A stretch of DNA of 60,863 nucleotides from Actinomycetes bacterium (lineage in GTDB: Bacteria > Actinomycetota > Acidimicrobiia > Acidimicrobiales > Palsa-688): NCBI GenBank assembly GCA_021828475.1, contig JAJZIY010000014.1, positions 1 through 60,863 on the forward strand, read 5' to 3'. The first letter of the stretch is position 1. Each line of letters opens with the position of its first letter. The notes under the pieces are model-generated. The model worked only from the letters and a program-made list of their open reading frames with translations, searched no databases and had not been told where the DNA came from. Position numbers and translations under genes: made by a program. This document shows, piece after piece, positions 41,619 through 49,889 of the stretch.

Positions 41619-42234
41619 AGTCGAACTCTCCCGTCCTGGTCCGCTTGAGCTCGAAGAACCGGGGGAAACTGGCCATGGTCACCACCGCGTCGAAGAGCCT
41701 CACCGCCTCCTCGCCCCTGGGCACCGACATGAGCACGGGCCCGAAGAAGGCCACCCCGTCGACATGGATGACCGGGGTGCCGACGTCGTAACCCACCGGA
41801 GCCATGCCCTCCTGGTGGCTGGAGCGCAGCGCACCGTCGTAGCGGGTGCTGGCGGCAGCCCCGGCCAACGAGCCCGGCAGGCCCACCTCGGCCAGCGCCT
41901 CGGCGATCACGGCGTCGTAGTCTGAGCGGTCCTCGTTGTGGAGCCGCCTGCCCATCGACGTGTAGAGGTCGGCGAGCACCCGGTCCCCGTGTGCCTCTGC
42001 CGCCGCTATGGCCACCCGGACCGGTCCCCAGGCGTGGCCCATCAGCTCGCGGTACGACTCGGGGAGCTCCCGGCCCTCGTTGAGGACTGCAAGGCTCATC
42101 ACCCCGAAGCTCAGCTCGAACGGGCGCTGCCTGTGAACCTCCAGGATCCAACGCGAGGTGACCCAGGCAAACGGGCATATGGGGTCGAAGTACAACTTGA
42201 CCCGCGCTGTGGCGGTACCTGTGCGATCGGCCAC
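41611..42234 (-). CDS. DsbA-fold mycothiol-dependent nitroreductase-like protein
   Basis: A 207-residue DsbA-family protein of the Rv2466c type. The active site reads [15 protein letters not shown]; Rv2466c has CPWC at this place, so the second Cys is Ala here. The cis-proline loop VGTPVI and the [13 protein letters not shown] helix are conserved. Cytoplasmic. In mycobacteria the homolog reduces nitro-prodrugs with mycothiol. A single-Cys version would have to rely on mycothiol for turnover. It follows the AKR gene by 6 bp on the same strand, so it is probably the last gene of an FAH-AKR-DsbA operon. Confidence 0.85.
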   Translation of the reverse strand: MADRTGTATARVKLYFDPICPFAWVTSRWILEVHRQRPFELSFGVMSLAVLNEGRELPESYRELMGHAWGPVRVAIAAAEAHGDRVLADLYTSMGRRLHNEDRSDYDAVIAEALAEVGLPGSLAGAAASTRYDGALRSSHQEGMAPVGYDVGTPVIHVDGVAFFGPVLMSVPRGEEAVRLFDAVVTMASFPRFFELKRTRTGEFDFS

Positions 42235-42240
42235 CTCTGC

Positions 42241-43224
42241 CTACCAGCGCCCATGCACGTACTGGGCGACCTGGTCCCGGTAAACCGAGACGATCTCGCT
42301 CACCACCGCCTCGTCGAGCGCCGGCCTGTCTCCGACAGCGGCGTTGGCGGCCGCCTGCCCGGCGTTGCGCGCGCCCGGGATGACGGTCGAGACACCGGGG
42401 GCATCGGCGCACCAGCGCAGGGCGACCTCCGGCAGCGTCCAACCCGAGGGCACGGCCTTCTGCAGGCGCCTCACCGCCGACAGCCCGACATCGAAGGGCA
42501 CCCCCGCGAAGGTCTCACCCACGTCGAACGCCTCCCCGTGACGGTTGTAGCTTCGGTGGTCGGTCGGGGCGAAGGTGGTGTTCTCGTCGTACTTGCCCGA
42601 GAGCAGGCCCGAAGCCAGGGGCACCCGGACGATCACGCCGACGCCGGCGCTCTCGCAGGCAGGCAGGAGCCGGTCGAGCGGCTTCAGGCGGAACGCGTTG
42701 AAAATCACCTGGACCGTGCTCACATTTGGCCGCTGGATGGCACGCAAGCCCTGGTCGACCGTCTCGACCGAGACACCGTAGGCACCTATGAGGCCGTCGG
42801 CCACCAACTGGTCGAGCGCATCGAAGACCCTGTCGTCTCCGAACACGCCGTCCGGCGGGCAGTGGAGCTGAGTGAGGGGGACAGTGCTGAGGCCGAGGTT
42901 CTCCCGGCTGCGCTCGGTCCATTCGCGCAGGGCCGCAGGAGTGTAGTTGGCGGGCTCCTGGGGCACCCGGCGACCGCACTTGGTGGCGACGACCAAGCCC
43001 TCGTCAGGGCGCTCGGCCAGGAACCGGCCCACGAGACGCTCGCTGCGCCCGTCACCGTAGACATCGGCCGTGTCGAAGAAGCTGACGCCGGCGTCGGCAG
43101 CGGCGTGCAGCGTCGCCATCGCCTGCTCGTCGCTCACGTCGCCCCAGTCACCTCCGAACTGCCAACAACCAAGCCCGATCACGCTGGAGCGGAGACCACC
43201 CCTGGTGAGATCACGCGTCTGCAT
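42241..43224 (-). CDS. aldo/keto reductase
   Basis: A 327-residue TIM-barrel oxidoreductase. The catalytic Asp and Tyr are in FFDTADVYGDG, Lys in VVATKCGR, and His in QLHCPPD; the NADPH-site segment STVIPGARNAGQ is at the C-terminus. All four tetrad residues are present. AGAGAGGA lies 5 nt before the ATG at 43224. The start overlaps the end of the FAH-family gene by 14 bp, indicating cotranscription. Substrate unknown. Confidence 0.9.
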   Translation of the reverse strand: MQTRDLTRGGLRSSVIGLGCWQFGGDWGDVSDEQAMATLHAAADAGVSFFDTADVYGDGRSERLVGRFLAERPDEGLVVATKCGRRVPQEPANYTPAALREWTERSRENLGLSTVPLTQLHCPPDGVFGDDRVFDALDQLVADGLIGAYGVSVETVDQGLRAIQRPNVSTVQVIFNAFRLKPLDRLLPACESAGVGVIVRVPLASGLLSGKYDENTTFAPTDHRSYNRHGEAFDVGETFAGVPFDVGLSAVRRLQKAVPSGWTLPEVALRWCADAPGVSTVIPGARNAGQAAANAAVGDRPALDEAVVSEIVSVYRDQVAQYVHGRW

Positions 43225-44119
43225 AAGGTCCTCTCTCGTGCTCTGGCCCGGGGCGGGCCCGGTGCCCCGGCTCAGACGGTGCGGGCGCACCTGTCCTCAC
43301 CGCGTTCGTGCACTCGCCCAGTCCCTGGGCGCGGCTCACCATGACGTTACCGTCGCCCAGGTAGCGCCTGGGCTCGCGCCAATGGCCCGAGCCGCCCGGC
43401 GTGCCAGTGGAGATGACGTCCCCGGGTGCCAGTGTCATGGCCTGGGATATGTAGGAAACCAGCTTCGCCACGCCGAAGACGAGGTCGCCGGTGTTGCCGT
43501 GCTGGACCGTCTCCCCGTCTATCTCGCACGACAGGTCCATGCCCTGCTCGTCCACCCCGGGGTCGTCCCGGGTCACCAGCCAGGGGCCGAAGGGCGTGCA
43601 CCGGTCGAACGTCTTGCCCTGCAGGAACTGGCTCGTCCGGTACTGCCAGTCGCGCATCGACACGTCGTTCAGCACCGCGTAGCCGGCCACCGCCTCCAGC
43701 GCCTCGGCCTCGCCCACGTTGCGGGCCGGCCACCCGATGACGGCGGCCAGCTCGACTTCCCAGTCCACCGCCTGGCTGCTCTCGGGCAGGACGATATCGT
43801 CGCGGGCGCCGATCAGGGCCGAGGAGAACTTGGCGAACAGAGTCGGGTACTCGGGGGGCTTGGCCCCTTGCTCGAGAATGTGGGCGCGGTAATTTTGCCC
43901 GATGCAGACGACCTTGCCGGGATGGGGTACCAGCGGCGCGTAGTCTGCCTCGTCGAGGAGGTGGCGGGTGCCGGCGGCCATGGCCGCGATCTGAGGCCAG
44001 TTGGGCTGCGCCAGCAGGGAGCCGACGTCAGCTGCGCTGACTTCGACAGCCTCGCCGTCCGCCTCCTCTATGCGGGCGGCGGTCGTACGGGTGCCGAGCC
44101 TCAGGGTGGCCAGTTTCAC
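43211..44119 (-). CDS. fumarylacetoacetate hydrolase (FAH) family protein
   Basis: A 302-residue FAH-family enzyme. VVCIGQNYRAHILE and the metal ligands in DWEVELAAVIG and VLNDVSMRDWQ are conserved, with the late DVISTGTPGGSG strand. Family members hydrolyse or decarboxylate acyl-pyruvates or aromatic ring-cleavage products. The C-terminal 30 residues beyond the family core are Pro/Gly-rich. GTG at 44119 has TAACGT ending 6 nt upstream. First gene of a probable FAH-AKR-DsbA operon. Confidence 0.88.
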   Translation of the reverse strand: MKLATLRLGTRTTAARIEEADGEAVEVSAADVGSLLAQPNWPQIAAMAAGTRHLLDEADYAPLVPHPGKVVCIGQNYRAHILEQGAKPPEYPTLFAKFSSALIGARDDIVLPESSQAVDWEVELAAVIGWPARNVGEAEALEAVAGYAVLNDVSMRDWQYRTSQFLQGKTFDRCTPFGPWLVTRDDPGVDEQGMDLSCEIDGETVQHGNTGDLVFGVAKLVSYISQAMTLAPGDVISTGTPGGSGHWREPRRYLGDGNVMVSRAQGLGECTNAVRTGAPAPSEPGHRARPGPEHERGPYADA

Positions 44120-44190
44120 GGCGCCACGTTACCGGGCGGGCGGGGCCCGGCTGCACCCCGAGCTGGACCACAGGCTTCACCCCACCTGGG

Positions 44191-45960
44191 TCAGTCGTAC
44201 GTTGCTTCCACCCACCAGTCGCGGTGCTCGCGGGCCAGCAGGTAAGCCCTCCCGTCGGCCGTCGTCACCTGTACCCTGGCCCGGCGCCGGCCGCCCCGTT
44301 CCCACCAGCGTTCCTCCAGTGGCCACGGACCGGCCCAGCCGGTAACGGGTTGAGGCCTCCCGCCCGGCCCCAGCGCCAGCAGGGCAGGCTCGGCTCCGAG
44401 CAGGCCCCGGCTGTCGACAGCGACAGGCGTCCCCTCGCCGTCCAGGAGCCTGGCGGCCACGGGCTTGCGGTTTACGACAGCGGGAGCGGCGCCGGGGATG
44501 CGCCCGGGCCACGGCGGGGGCCCGTCCTTGGGGGCCTTGCCCGCACCCCTGGGGCGGCGTCCTGGAGGAGGGCCGGTTGTGCCCGGCTGCGCCGGGCCGA
44601 GCCTGGAGGGCACCCGGGGCTCGCCCCAGGGGACAAGGAGCACCTGCTCCAGGTAATCGCGTCCACCCTGGAGGGCCCCGGTCAGCACGGACTCCGGTCC
44701 CAGCATGCTCTGCACCCGGGCCATCGCCCGGGACGCCCGGCTCTCGGCTCCGGCGTCACTTCCCCAGAAGCCCAACTGCCGACCGTCGTCCGGACGCACC
44801 TCCTCCGGGACGAGGGCGATCCTCGTCACCCGGCCGGCCTGGGCCGCCTCGACCGTCTGACTGGGGCCGGGGCCCTCCCCTACCTTGTTGGCCAGGGCCC
44901 AGCCCTCCAACTGCCAACGCACCCTCTCCCCGATGGCGACTGCGCTGAGCGCCCCGTCGTGACGCCAACTGCGGCGCAGGACCACGCCATGCTCGGTTTC
45001 GGCCTGCACCGCCAGGCGGGTGCACACCAGGCCGGAGCCCGCCAGCCGCTCATGGACCTCCTCGGCCAGCGCCCTGCCCACGAACACCGCCGCCTGCAAC
45101 TGGTCGGCCGGCGGGTCCAGCTCGGCCGCCACCACCCAGTCGGGTACGGGAGCCCTGCCTTTGACGACCCGCTCCCCCAACCCGCGGGCCAGGCGGTGCG
45201 CAGTGGAGCCGGCCAGCCCGAACCTGGACAGGACGGCGGCGGGCGGCAGGGCGGCGAAGTCGCCCATGGTCCTGATCCCGAGGCGTCCGAGCAGGTCGAC
45301 CAGGGCGGCCGTCTCCTGCCCCCCGGCTTCCAGCAGGGCCTGCAAGCCGGCAGAAGTGAGCACCTTCATGGAGCGCGGGGCCAGGAAGGCGGCCGTGGCT
45401 CCAAGGGGGACAACGAGCGGGTGCCCTGGCGACGAGGACAGGGCTGCCAGGCCGGCTGCGAACAGCCCGTCGGCCACCCCCACCAAGCAGCAGCCGGCCC
45501 AGGCTCCACGCCCCGGTGCTCCGCCGGCTACATCGTCACTCCCTGACGCCCCGTCAGGTCCGCTCGGTGCGCCGTTCACCGCCGCATCGACCAGGCCGGC
45601 CACCTTGGCCGCCAGAGCGGTGTCGCCCCCGAAATAGCGGGACGGCCCCCTCGACCCGAGGGCCAGCTGGCCCGGCTGGAGCACCTCGACCCCGGGCGCC
45701 ATCTCCTCGATGGCCGCCACCACCGGCTCCCAGGACCTCGCCTCCGCCACGACGTCCCGCTGCAGCACGACCAGGTCCGGGCACACAGCCTGGGCTTCGC
45801 GCCGTCGCGTGCCGGGGCGGACACCGGCCACCCGCGCTGCCGGGGAAGTGGCAACCACCCGGTTGGCGTGCAGGACAGCCACCTCCATCGAGGGAGGGTG
45901 TCCGGAGACGACCACCGGCCAGTCCGGGCAATAGGCGACGAGAGCCCTGTGCTGGCTCAT
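44191..45960 (-). CDS. imuB: ImuB, Y-family polymerase-like mutasome adaptor
   Basis: A 589-residue Y-family-like protein. The palm begins ALVAYCPDWPVVV, the little-finger region follows from about 270, and a beta-clamp-binding motif QLGFWG lies at 395-400, then a Pro-rich C-terminus. The usual catalytic SIDE motif is replaced by EVLQPGQLALGS, so the acidic catalytic residues are missing, as in known ImuB proteins, which act as adaptors between the clamp, ImuA and DnaE2. It lies 65 bp downstream of imuA on the same strand and should be part of the same SOS-induced transcript. Confidence 0.88.
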   Translation of the reverse strand: MSQHRALVAYCPDWPVVVSGHPPSMEVAVLHANRVVATSPAARVAGVRPGTRRREAQAVCPDLVVLQRDVVAEARSWEPVVAAIEEMAPGVEVLQPGQLALGSRGPSRYFGGDTALAAKVAGLVDAAVNGAPSGPDGASGSDDVAGGAPGRGAWAGCCLVGVADGLFAAGLAALSSSPGHPLVVPLGATAAFLAPRSMKVLTSAGLQALLEAGGQETAALVDLLGRLGIRTMGDFAALPPAAVLSRFGLAGSTAHRLARGLGERVVKGRAPVPDWVVAAELDPPADQLQAAVFVGRALAEEVHERLAGSGLVCTRLAVQAETEHGVVLRRSWRHDGALSAVAIGERVRWQLEGWALANKVGEGPGPSQTVEAAQAGRVTRIALVPEEVRPDDGRQLGFWGSDAGAESRASRAMARVQSMLGPESVLTGALQGGRDYLEQVLLVPWGEPRVPSRLGPAQPGTTGPPPGRRPRGAGKAPKDGPPPWPGRIPGAAPAVVNRKPVAARLLDGEGTPVAVDSRGLLGAEPALLALGPGGRPQPVTGWAGPWPLEERWWERGGRRRARVQVTTADGRAYLLAREHRDWWVEATYD

Positions 45961-46025
45961 CCGGGCACCGCGGACCTGGTGTCAGCGAAGTCCCGAGCCG
46001 GCAGCCCGGGCCGAAGGAGCACCGC

Positions 46026-46706
46026 TCACGGCTCGGCCCGCCGAGCTCGCACCCTGGACGTGCCCGAGCCGAAGGTGAGCCGGGCACGGCGGGGGCGCGA
46101 GGCAGCTCCCCGGCCCGTGGAGACCACTTCCAGCTCGCGGCCCACCAGGAAGCCGGCGCCGCCCTGGATGCCGTGCCAGCCACCTTCGCCAACATCCAAA
46201 CGGACATCGGCAGCTCCGGGCCAGGCGTCGGAAAGGACCGCCAGGACCGTCCCTCTCTCGCTGGCACGGGCCTCGAGCTTGCGGGCGTCCGCAGGGCGTA
46301 CCGGTCCGGCCGGGCGGACCAGGACGACGTCCATGCCTTCGAGCAGGGCGGCCGTCACGACAGGCCAACGCTCCCCCGGCACCGGTACCAGGGCCAGGCG
46401 GCTGAGCTCGACACCCAGCTGGGCCGCAGCCACCAGGCCCAGATCGGGAGCACCCACCACCCCGCACCAGGAACCCGCTGCCGAGGGGCCGCTCAACAGC
46501 GAGAGCGCCACCGACGTGGCGCCGGGGCGGCTCCTGCCCACCACTACCGTGCTCCCCCTGCGCAAGGCTCTTTCCGGGAACAACCCGGCCATCTGCTCGG
46601 CCACCGGCAAGCTCCGGTCACGGGCCAGGAGCGCTCCGGGTACGGGCCAGTCCCGCAGGGCTGCCGCCCGCCCCCTCCCCACTGCAGCCAGCACCTCTGC
46701 GCCCAC
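46026..46706 (-). CDS. imuA: ImuA, RecA-like mutasome accessory protein
   Basis: A 226-residue RecA-fold-like protein of the actinobacterial ImuA type. It carries GSTVVVGRSRPGATSVALSL, a degenerate P-loop, and GSWCGVVGAPDLGLVAAA, the next RecA-like strand. The open frame extends upstream through the LexA box, which excludes that part; GTG at 46706 lies 6 nt after a TATGCT -10 box, giving a leaderless start. It works with ImuB and DnaE2 in SOS mutagenesis. Confidence 0.82.
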   Translation of the reverse strand: MGAEVLAAVGRGRAAALRDWPVPGALLARDRSLPVAEQMAGLFPERALRRGSTVVVGRSRPGATSVALSLLSGPSAAGSWCGVVGAPDLGLVAAAQLGVELSRLALVPVPGERWPVVTAALLEGMDVVLVRPAGPVRPADARKLEARASERGTVLAVLSDAWPGAADVRLDVGEGGWHGIQGGAGFLVGRELEVVSTGRGAASRPRRARLTFGSGTSRVRARRAEP

Positions 46707-46712
46707 CCTTCC

Positions 46713-46718
46713 AGCATA
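46713..46718 (-). promoter_or_regulatory. -10 box of imuA
   Basis: TATGCT on the minus strand, ending 6 nt before the GTG of imuA, so transcription should start at the start codon. It is preceded by the LexA box at a distance that places LexA over the -35 region. Confidence 0.65.
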
Positions 46719-46726
46719 CTGCCGGA

Positions 46727-46742
46727 TCGAACGTGTGTTCTC
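46727..46742. promoter_or_regulatory. LexA (SOS) box upstream of imuA
   Basis: TCGAAC-gtgt-GTTCTC, two mismatches from TCGAAC-N4-GTTCGA, both in the outer bases of one arm. It sits 9 bp upstream of the imuA -10 box. The dnaE2 site at 21226-21241 has the same layout. Confidence 0.8.
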
Positions 46743-46797
46743 AACCGCCGGGAAGACCGGCTGATGGCGCTGAGCTTGGTCCTCAACCGGTCGCGCC

Positions 46798-46938
46798 ATG
46801 GAACACCGCTACCTCGACGCCATCGTCGACGGCCTTCGTGCGGACGGGCACACCTCGGGGGTGGCAGAGCGCTCGCCTCGCAGCAGAGTGCCGAAGCGGG
46901 CCCGCCGGCTGTTCTCCCAGCTGAGCGGGCCTTTTTGA
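46798..46938 (+). CDS. possible 46-residue protein next to the LexA box
   Basis: A short frame that opens with ATG at 46798 (MEHRYLDAIVDGLRADGH...), then becomes basic and ends in SGPF. Its stop lies in the T-run of an intrinsic terminator (46900-46936). It begins 56 bp beyond the imuA LexA box on the opposite strand, so a divergent SOS-linked transcript is possible. The overlap with the terminator makes a non-coding RNA equally likely. No homolog is recognised. Confidence 0.3.
   Translation: MEHRYLDAIVDGLRADGHTSGVAERSPRSRVPKRARRLFSQLSGPF
46900..46936 (+). terminator. intrinsic terminator
   Basis: A 12-bp stem (GCCCGCCGGCTG with CAGCTG-A-GCGGGC, one bulged A and one G-T pair), a 6-nt loop TTCTCC, and five T shortly after. 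It terminates plus-strand transcription and must serve something that starts between 46743 and 46900, because imuA runs the other way. Confidence 0.75.
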
Positions 46939-46999
46939 TGGGTACGCTGCCCCGGTCAGCCTGTGGCTACGCCATGGACCGAGCCTAATATGTGCAACC

Positions 47000-47821
47000 G
47001 TGCAACCGGTGTCCCTCACCGCTCTGTGGACGGCGGCGCAGCGCGCCCGGGAGTCGGCTCGGCCGGACCGATTGCTCGACGACACGCTGGCGGGCACATT
47101 GGCCGGGCCCGAGGGTGCCCGGATGATGGAGATCATGGACAGCGGCCAACAGCCGAGCCCTACGGTCGCAATACGGTCCCGGTATTTCGACGATCGCCTG
47201 ATTGCACGCACCTCCGACGGGGCCCGGCAGATCGTGCTCGTCGGGGCCGGCATGGACAGCCGTGCGTTCCGCCTGGGGCTGGCTGCCGACGTAACCGTCT
47301 TCGAGATCGACCAGCCCGACCTCCTCGCGTTGAAGGACCAAAGGTTGGCCCGAGCCGGTGCCCGGCCGACCTGCGTGCGCCGTGTCGTCGCATGTGACCT
47401 TGACGGGGCCTGGGCCGACGCGCTCCGGGCATCGGGGTTCTCGACCTCCGAGCAGTCCGTGTTCGTCGCGGAGGGTCTGCTCATGTACCTCGACGAGGCG
47501 GGCGTGGAGCGCCTGCTCGGGGACCTCAGCCGATTGGCGAGCCCGGGAAGCAGCCTGCTCGCCGATGTGTGCGGCCAGTCGTTCCGCGACTCGCCGTACA
47601 TGACGGCGTGGTTCGCTGCGATGGAGCGGGCGGGGATGGCATGGCGGTTCGGCACCGACGAGCCAGAAGCGCTCTTGGCGCCGCATGGGTGGCGGGCGGA
47701 CGTGGTGCGTTACGGCGACGAAGGCGCCCACTTCGGGCGCTGGACGGGGCCCCGGGTGGACCGCCACGACCTGGCCTGGCCCCACAGCTACCTGGTGGAC
47801 GCCCGGCGACTCGAGGAGTAA
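47000..47821 (+). CDS. SAM-dependent methyltransferase, LCMT/TIGR00027-like
   Basis: A 273-residue methyltransferase of the leucine carboxyl methyltransferase-like family common in actinobacteria. VAIRSRYFDDRLIA, IVLVGAGMDSRAFRL (SAM site), VFEIDQPDLLALK and VFVAEGLLMYLDE are all present. These proteins O-methylate unknown acids or polyketides. Start is GTG at 47000; a TATGTG/TAATAT box lies 5-8 nt upstream. It converges on the next methyltransferase gene. Confidence 0.85.
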   Translation: MQPVSLTALWTAAQRARESARPDRLLDDTLAGTLAGPEGARMMEIMDSGQQPSPTVAIRSRYFDDRLIARTSDGARQIVLVGAGMDSRAFRLGLAADVTVFEIDQPDLLALKDQRLARAGARPTCVRRVVACDLDGAWADALRASGFSTSEQSVFVAEGLLMYLDEAGVERLLGDLSRLASPGSSLLADVCGQSFRDSPYMTAWFAAMERAGMAWRFGTDEPEALLAPHGWRADVVRYGDEGAHFGRWTGPRVDRHDLAWPHSYLVDARRLEE

Positions 47822-47862
47822 ACGGGAGGCCGGCGCCGGCCCGGCTTCCCCGAAAGCTCGTC

Positions 47863-48837
47863 CTACCGGCGGCGCCCGATCACTGCCAGGTGCATGTCGA
47901 CGATCGTGGCGGCCGGCATGTCCTGCGTCGCCAGGACATGGAGGCCCTCGGCGGCCGTCGCCTCGTCCAGGAGCCCTCGCTCGGCGAGCTCGCCTGCGAC
48001 GGCCGAGAGCCGGGAATGGAGGAGCTTCTGCCCCTCGTCGGTCGCGCGCCGCTGGCCGTACCCCGCCTGCGGTACCACCAGCACGTGCACCACGGCCACG
48101 CCTGCAGCGTCCAGCATCCCGGCGACCTTGCGCCCGATCGTGCGGTCTCCGCCGCGGTCGCGCTGAGCCTTCTGGTAAGCCTCTTCCAGGAGCCGCAGGG
48201 GCTCTGGCGGCTGGGGGTAGGACAGGCACAACCCGTCGTCCACGTCGATGACGCATATGAGCCCGCCGGGCCTCGTGACCCGGGCCATCTCGGTGACAGC
48301 GCCGAGCGGGTCTTCGAGGTGCTGGAGAAGGAACCGGGCGACCACGGCGTCGAACACGCCGTCGCCGAAAGGCAGCGAACCGACGCTGCCGGTCGCCAGC
48401 GAAACTGTCGCTGCGTCAGAGGCGTCGCGAGGCCGTAACCAGCTCGCGGCCCTCAGGTTGTCGGTCGCCGTCGAGGCAAGCTTCAGCTGGGCGCCGTCGG
48501 AGTCGACCCCTACCACCCGGCACCCGAACGCCCCGGCCAGCTCCACCGCCACCGGCCCGAACCCGGTGCCTGCGTCGAGCACGCGAGCCCCGGGCCGCAT
48601 GCCGAGAACCGGGTAGAGAGATCTCCGCAGGACGCCTGTCGCCACTGTCTGCAGGAGGAGCCAGGGGTAGGGGTCGCGGGCACGTTCCTCGCGTACGAGC
48701 TCTCCGTACGCTGCATCGACGGCCCGCCAGTACTGCGGGTCCCCGGTGTTGCCCGCTGGCGGGCGCCAAGGCGCCTCCGGCCGCGCGGCGGTCGGGGAGA
48801 CGGCGGGTTGTGGCGGGGTGGAGAACTGGTCGGCCAA
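47863..48837 (-). CDS. class I SAM-dependent methyltransferase
   Basis: A 324-residue methyltransferase. Motif I is VLDAGTGFGPVAVELA, the acidic strand VVGVDSDG, and motif IV VFDAVVARFLLQHLEDP. A 60-residue N-terminal segment with YWRAVDAAYGELV is a common extra in this group, and the C-terminal 90 residues carry helices seen in methyltransferase 25 relatives. The start is TTG at 48837, supported by TAGAGT ending 7 nt upstream. Acceptor unknown. Confidence 0.82.
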   Translation of the reverse strand: MADQFSTPPQPAVSPTAARPEAPWRPPAGNTGDPQYWRAVDAAYGELVREERARDPYPWLLLQTVATGVLRRSLYPVLGMRPGARVLDAGTGFGPVAVELAGAFGCRVVGVDSDGAQLKLASTATDNLRAASWLRPRDASDAATVSLATGSVGSLPFGDGVFDAVVARFLLQHLEDPLGAVTEMARVTRPGGLICVIDVDDGLCLSYPQPPEPLRLLEEAYQKAQRDRGGDRTIGRKVAGMLDAAGVAVVHVLVVPQAGYGQRRATDEGQKLLHSRLSAVAGELAERGLLDEATAAEGLHVLATQDMPAATIVDMHLAVIGRRR

Positions 48838-49120
48838 AGCTCACACTCTAAGTGCGTCCGGGTGACGACACCATTAAGCCGGATCATCAAGCCGGGCCCA
48901 CCGGTCCGGCGTAGCCGGGTTGGGAGAGCTTGTGCACCGGAGCGGGTGGCGTCCTGCCTGCAGTACCGTGCCCAGCGTCCGGCCTCCGGGCGCTGCCGGC
49001 CGGCCGGTAAAGATGGAGGCCCGTGAGCGAGCTGGCCGGGCACCGGGACGAGCAGGCACCTCCACGCGGCTGCTGGGCCGCCGGGTGCACGGGGACCACG
49101 CAGAGCCACCAGGAGGACCG

Positions 49121-49765
49121 ATGGCGCCACTGACCGTACTGTTCGACCTCGACGGCACACTGGTCGACTCTGAGGTCGGGATCCTGGAGGGTTTCCGCCG
49201 GGCGACGAGAGCCATCGGGCTGGGCCCCGACGAGGCGGCCATCCGCCAGTGGATCGGGCCGCCGCTGGAGAAGTCGCTGCTGGAAGTGGGGGTCGCCCGC
49301 TCCGACATCCCCGCAGCGGTGGCCGCCTACCGCCAGTTCTACGGAGCTGAGGGGCTGTACCAGGCCACGGTCTACGACGGCATCGAAGGCACCCTCGACG
49401 CTCTGCGCAGTGCCGGGGTGACCCTCGCCGTGGCGACCGCCAAACTGGTCGACTTCGCCGAAGCGGTCGTGGCACACTTCGGGCTCGATCGCTATTTCGC
49501 CGTCGTCCGGGGAGCGGGCCTGGACGGTCTGGTGGACAAGGCGCACATCGTGGCCAACGCCTTGGCCGACCTGGGGTCGCCCCCCGCACAGAGGACCGTA
49601 CTGGTCGGTGACCGCCGCTACGACATGGCGGCAGCGGCGGCCAACGGCATACGTGGAGTAGGTGTCACCTGGGGCTACGGGAGCGCTCAGGAGCTGCACG
49701 ACGCGGGTGCGGCCGTCGTCGTCGACAAGCCCTCGAGCCTCTTGGCGGAGCTGCTGGGGAGCTAG
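49121..49765 (+). CDS. HAD-family phosphatase (phosphoglycolate phosphatase-like)
   Basis: A 214-residue HAD subfamily IA hydrolase. FDLDGTLVDSE holds the nucleophile Asp and acid Asp, ATAKLVDFAE motif II, DKAHIVANAL motif III Lys, and VLVGDRRYDMAAAAANG motif IV. A helical cap follows motif I, as in Gph/PpaX enzymes. AGGAGG lies 4 nt before the ATG at 49121; an earlier in-frame extension is Arg-rich and unlikely. Substrate could be phosphoglycolate or another small phosphate ester. Confidence 0.88.
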   Translation: MAPLTVLFDLDGTLVDSEVGILEGFRRATRAIGLGPDEAAIRQWIGPPLEKSLLEVGVARSDIPAAVAAYRQFYGAEGLYQATVYDGIEGTLDALRSAGVTLAVATAKLVDFAEAVVAHFGLDRYFAVVRGAGLDGLVDKAHIVANALADLGSPPAQRTVLVGDRRYDMAAAAANGIRGVGVTWGYGSAQELHDAGAAVVVDKPSSLLAELLGS

Positions 49766-49810
49766 GAAGGCCACATGGGCCCGCAACGAGCTCAGCTACT
49801 GCCGTACCCC

Positions 49811-49844
49811 TTGACGGTCGAACTCAATGCTCGTAGAGTTCAAC
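49811..49844 (+). promoter_or_regulatory. promoter of the ABC efflux operon with overlapping palindrome
   Basis: TTGACG (49811-49816), 17-bp spacer, TAGAGT (49834-49839). An inverted repeat GTCGAACTC ... GAGTTCAAC (49817-49825 and 49836-49844, one mismatch, 10-bp spacer) covers the spacer and the -10 box. It is the probable target of the TetR protein encoded at the operon end, which would then repress its own operon. Confidence 0.65.
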
Positions 49845-49889
49845 GTGTAATGACTTCCCGTCGGCCGTCGAGCAAGGAAGTGACCGTCC

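Noticed and set aside
46798-46938. tRNA gene before the terminator
   Set aside because: No T-loop GTTCRANNC, no acceptor-stem pairing and no cloverleaf could be drawn.
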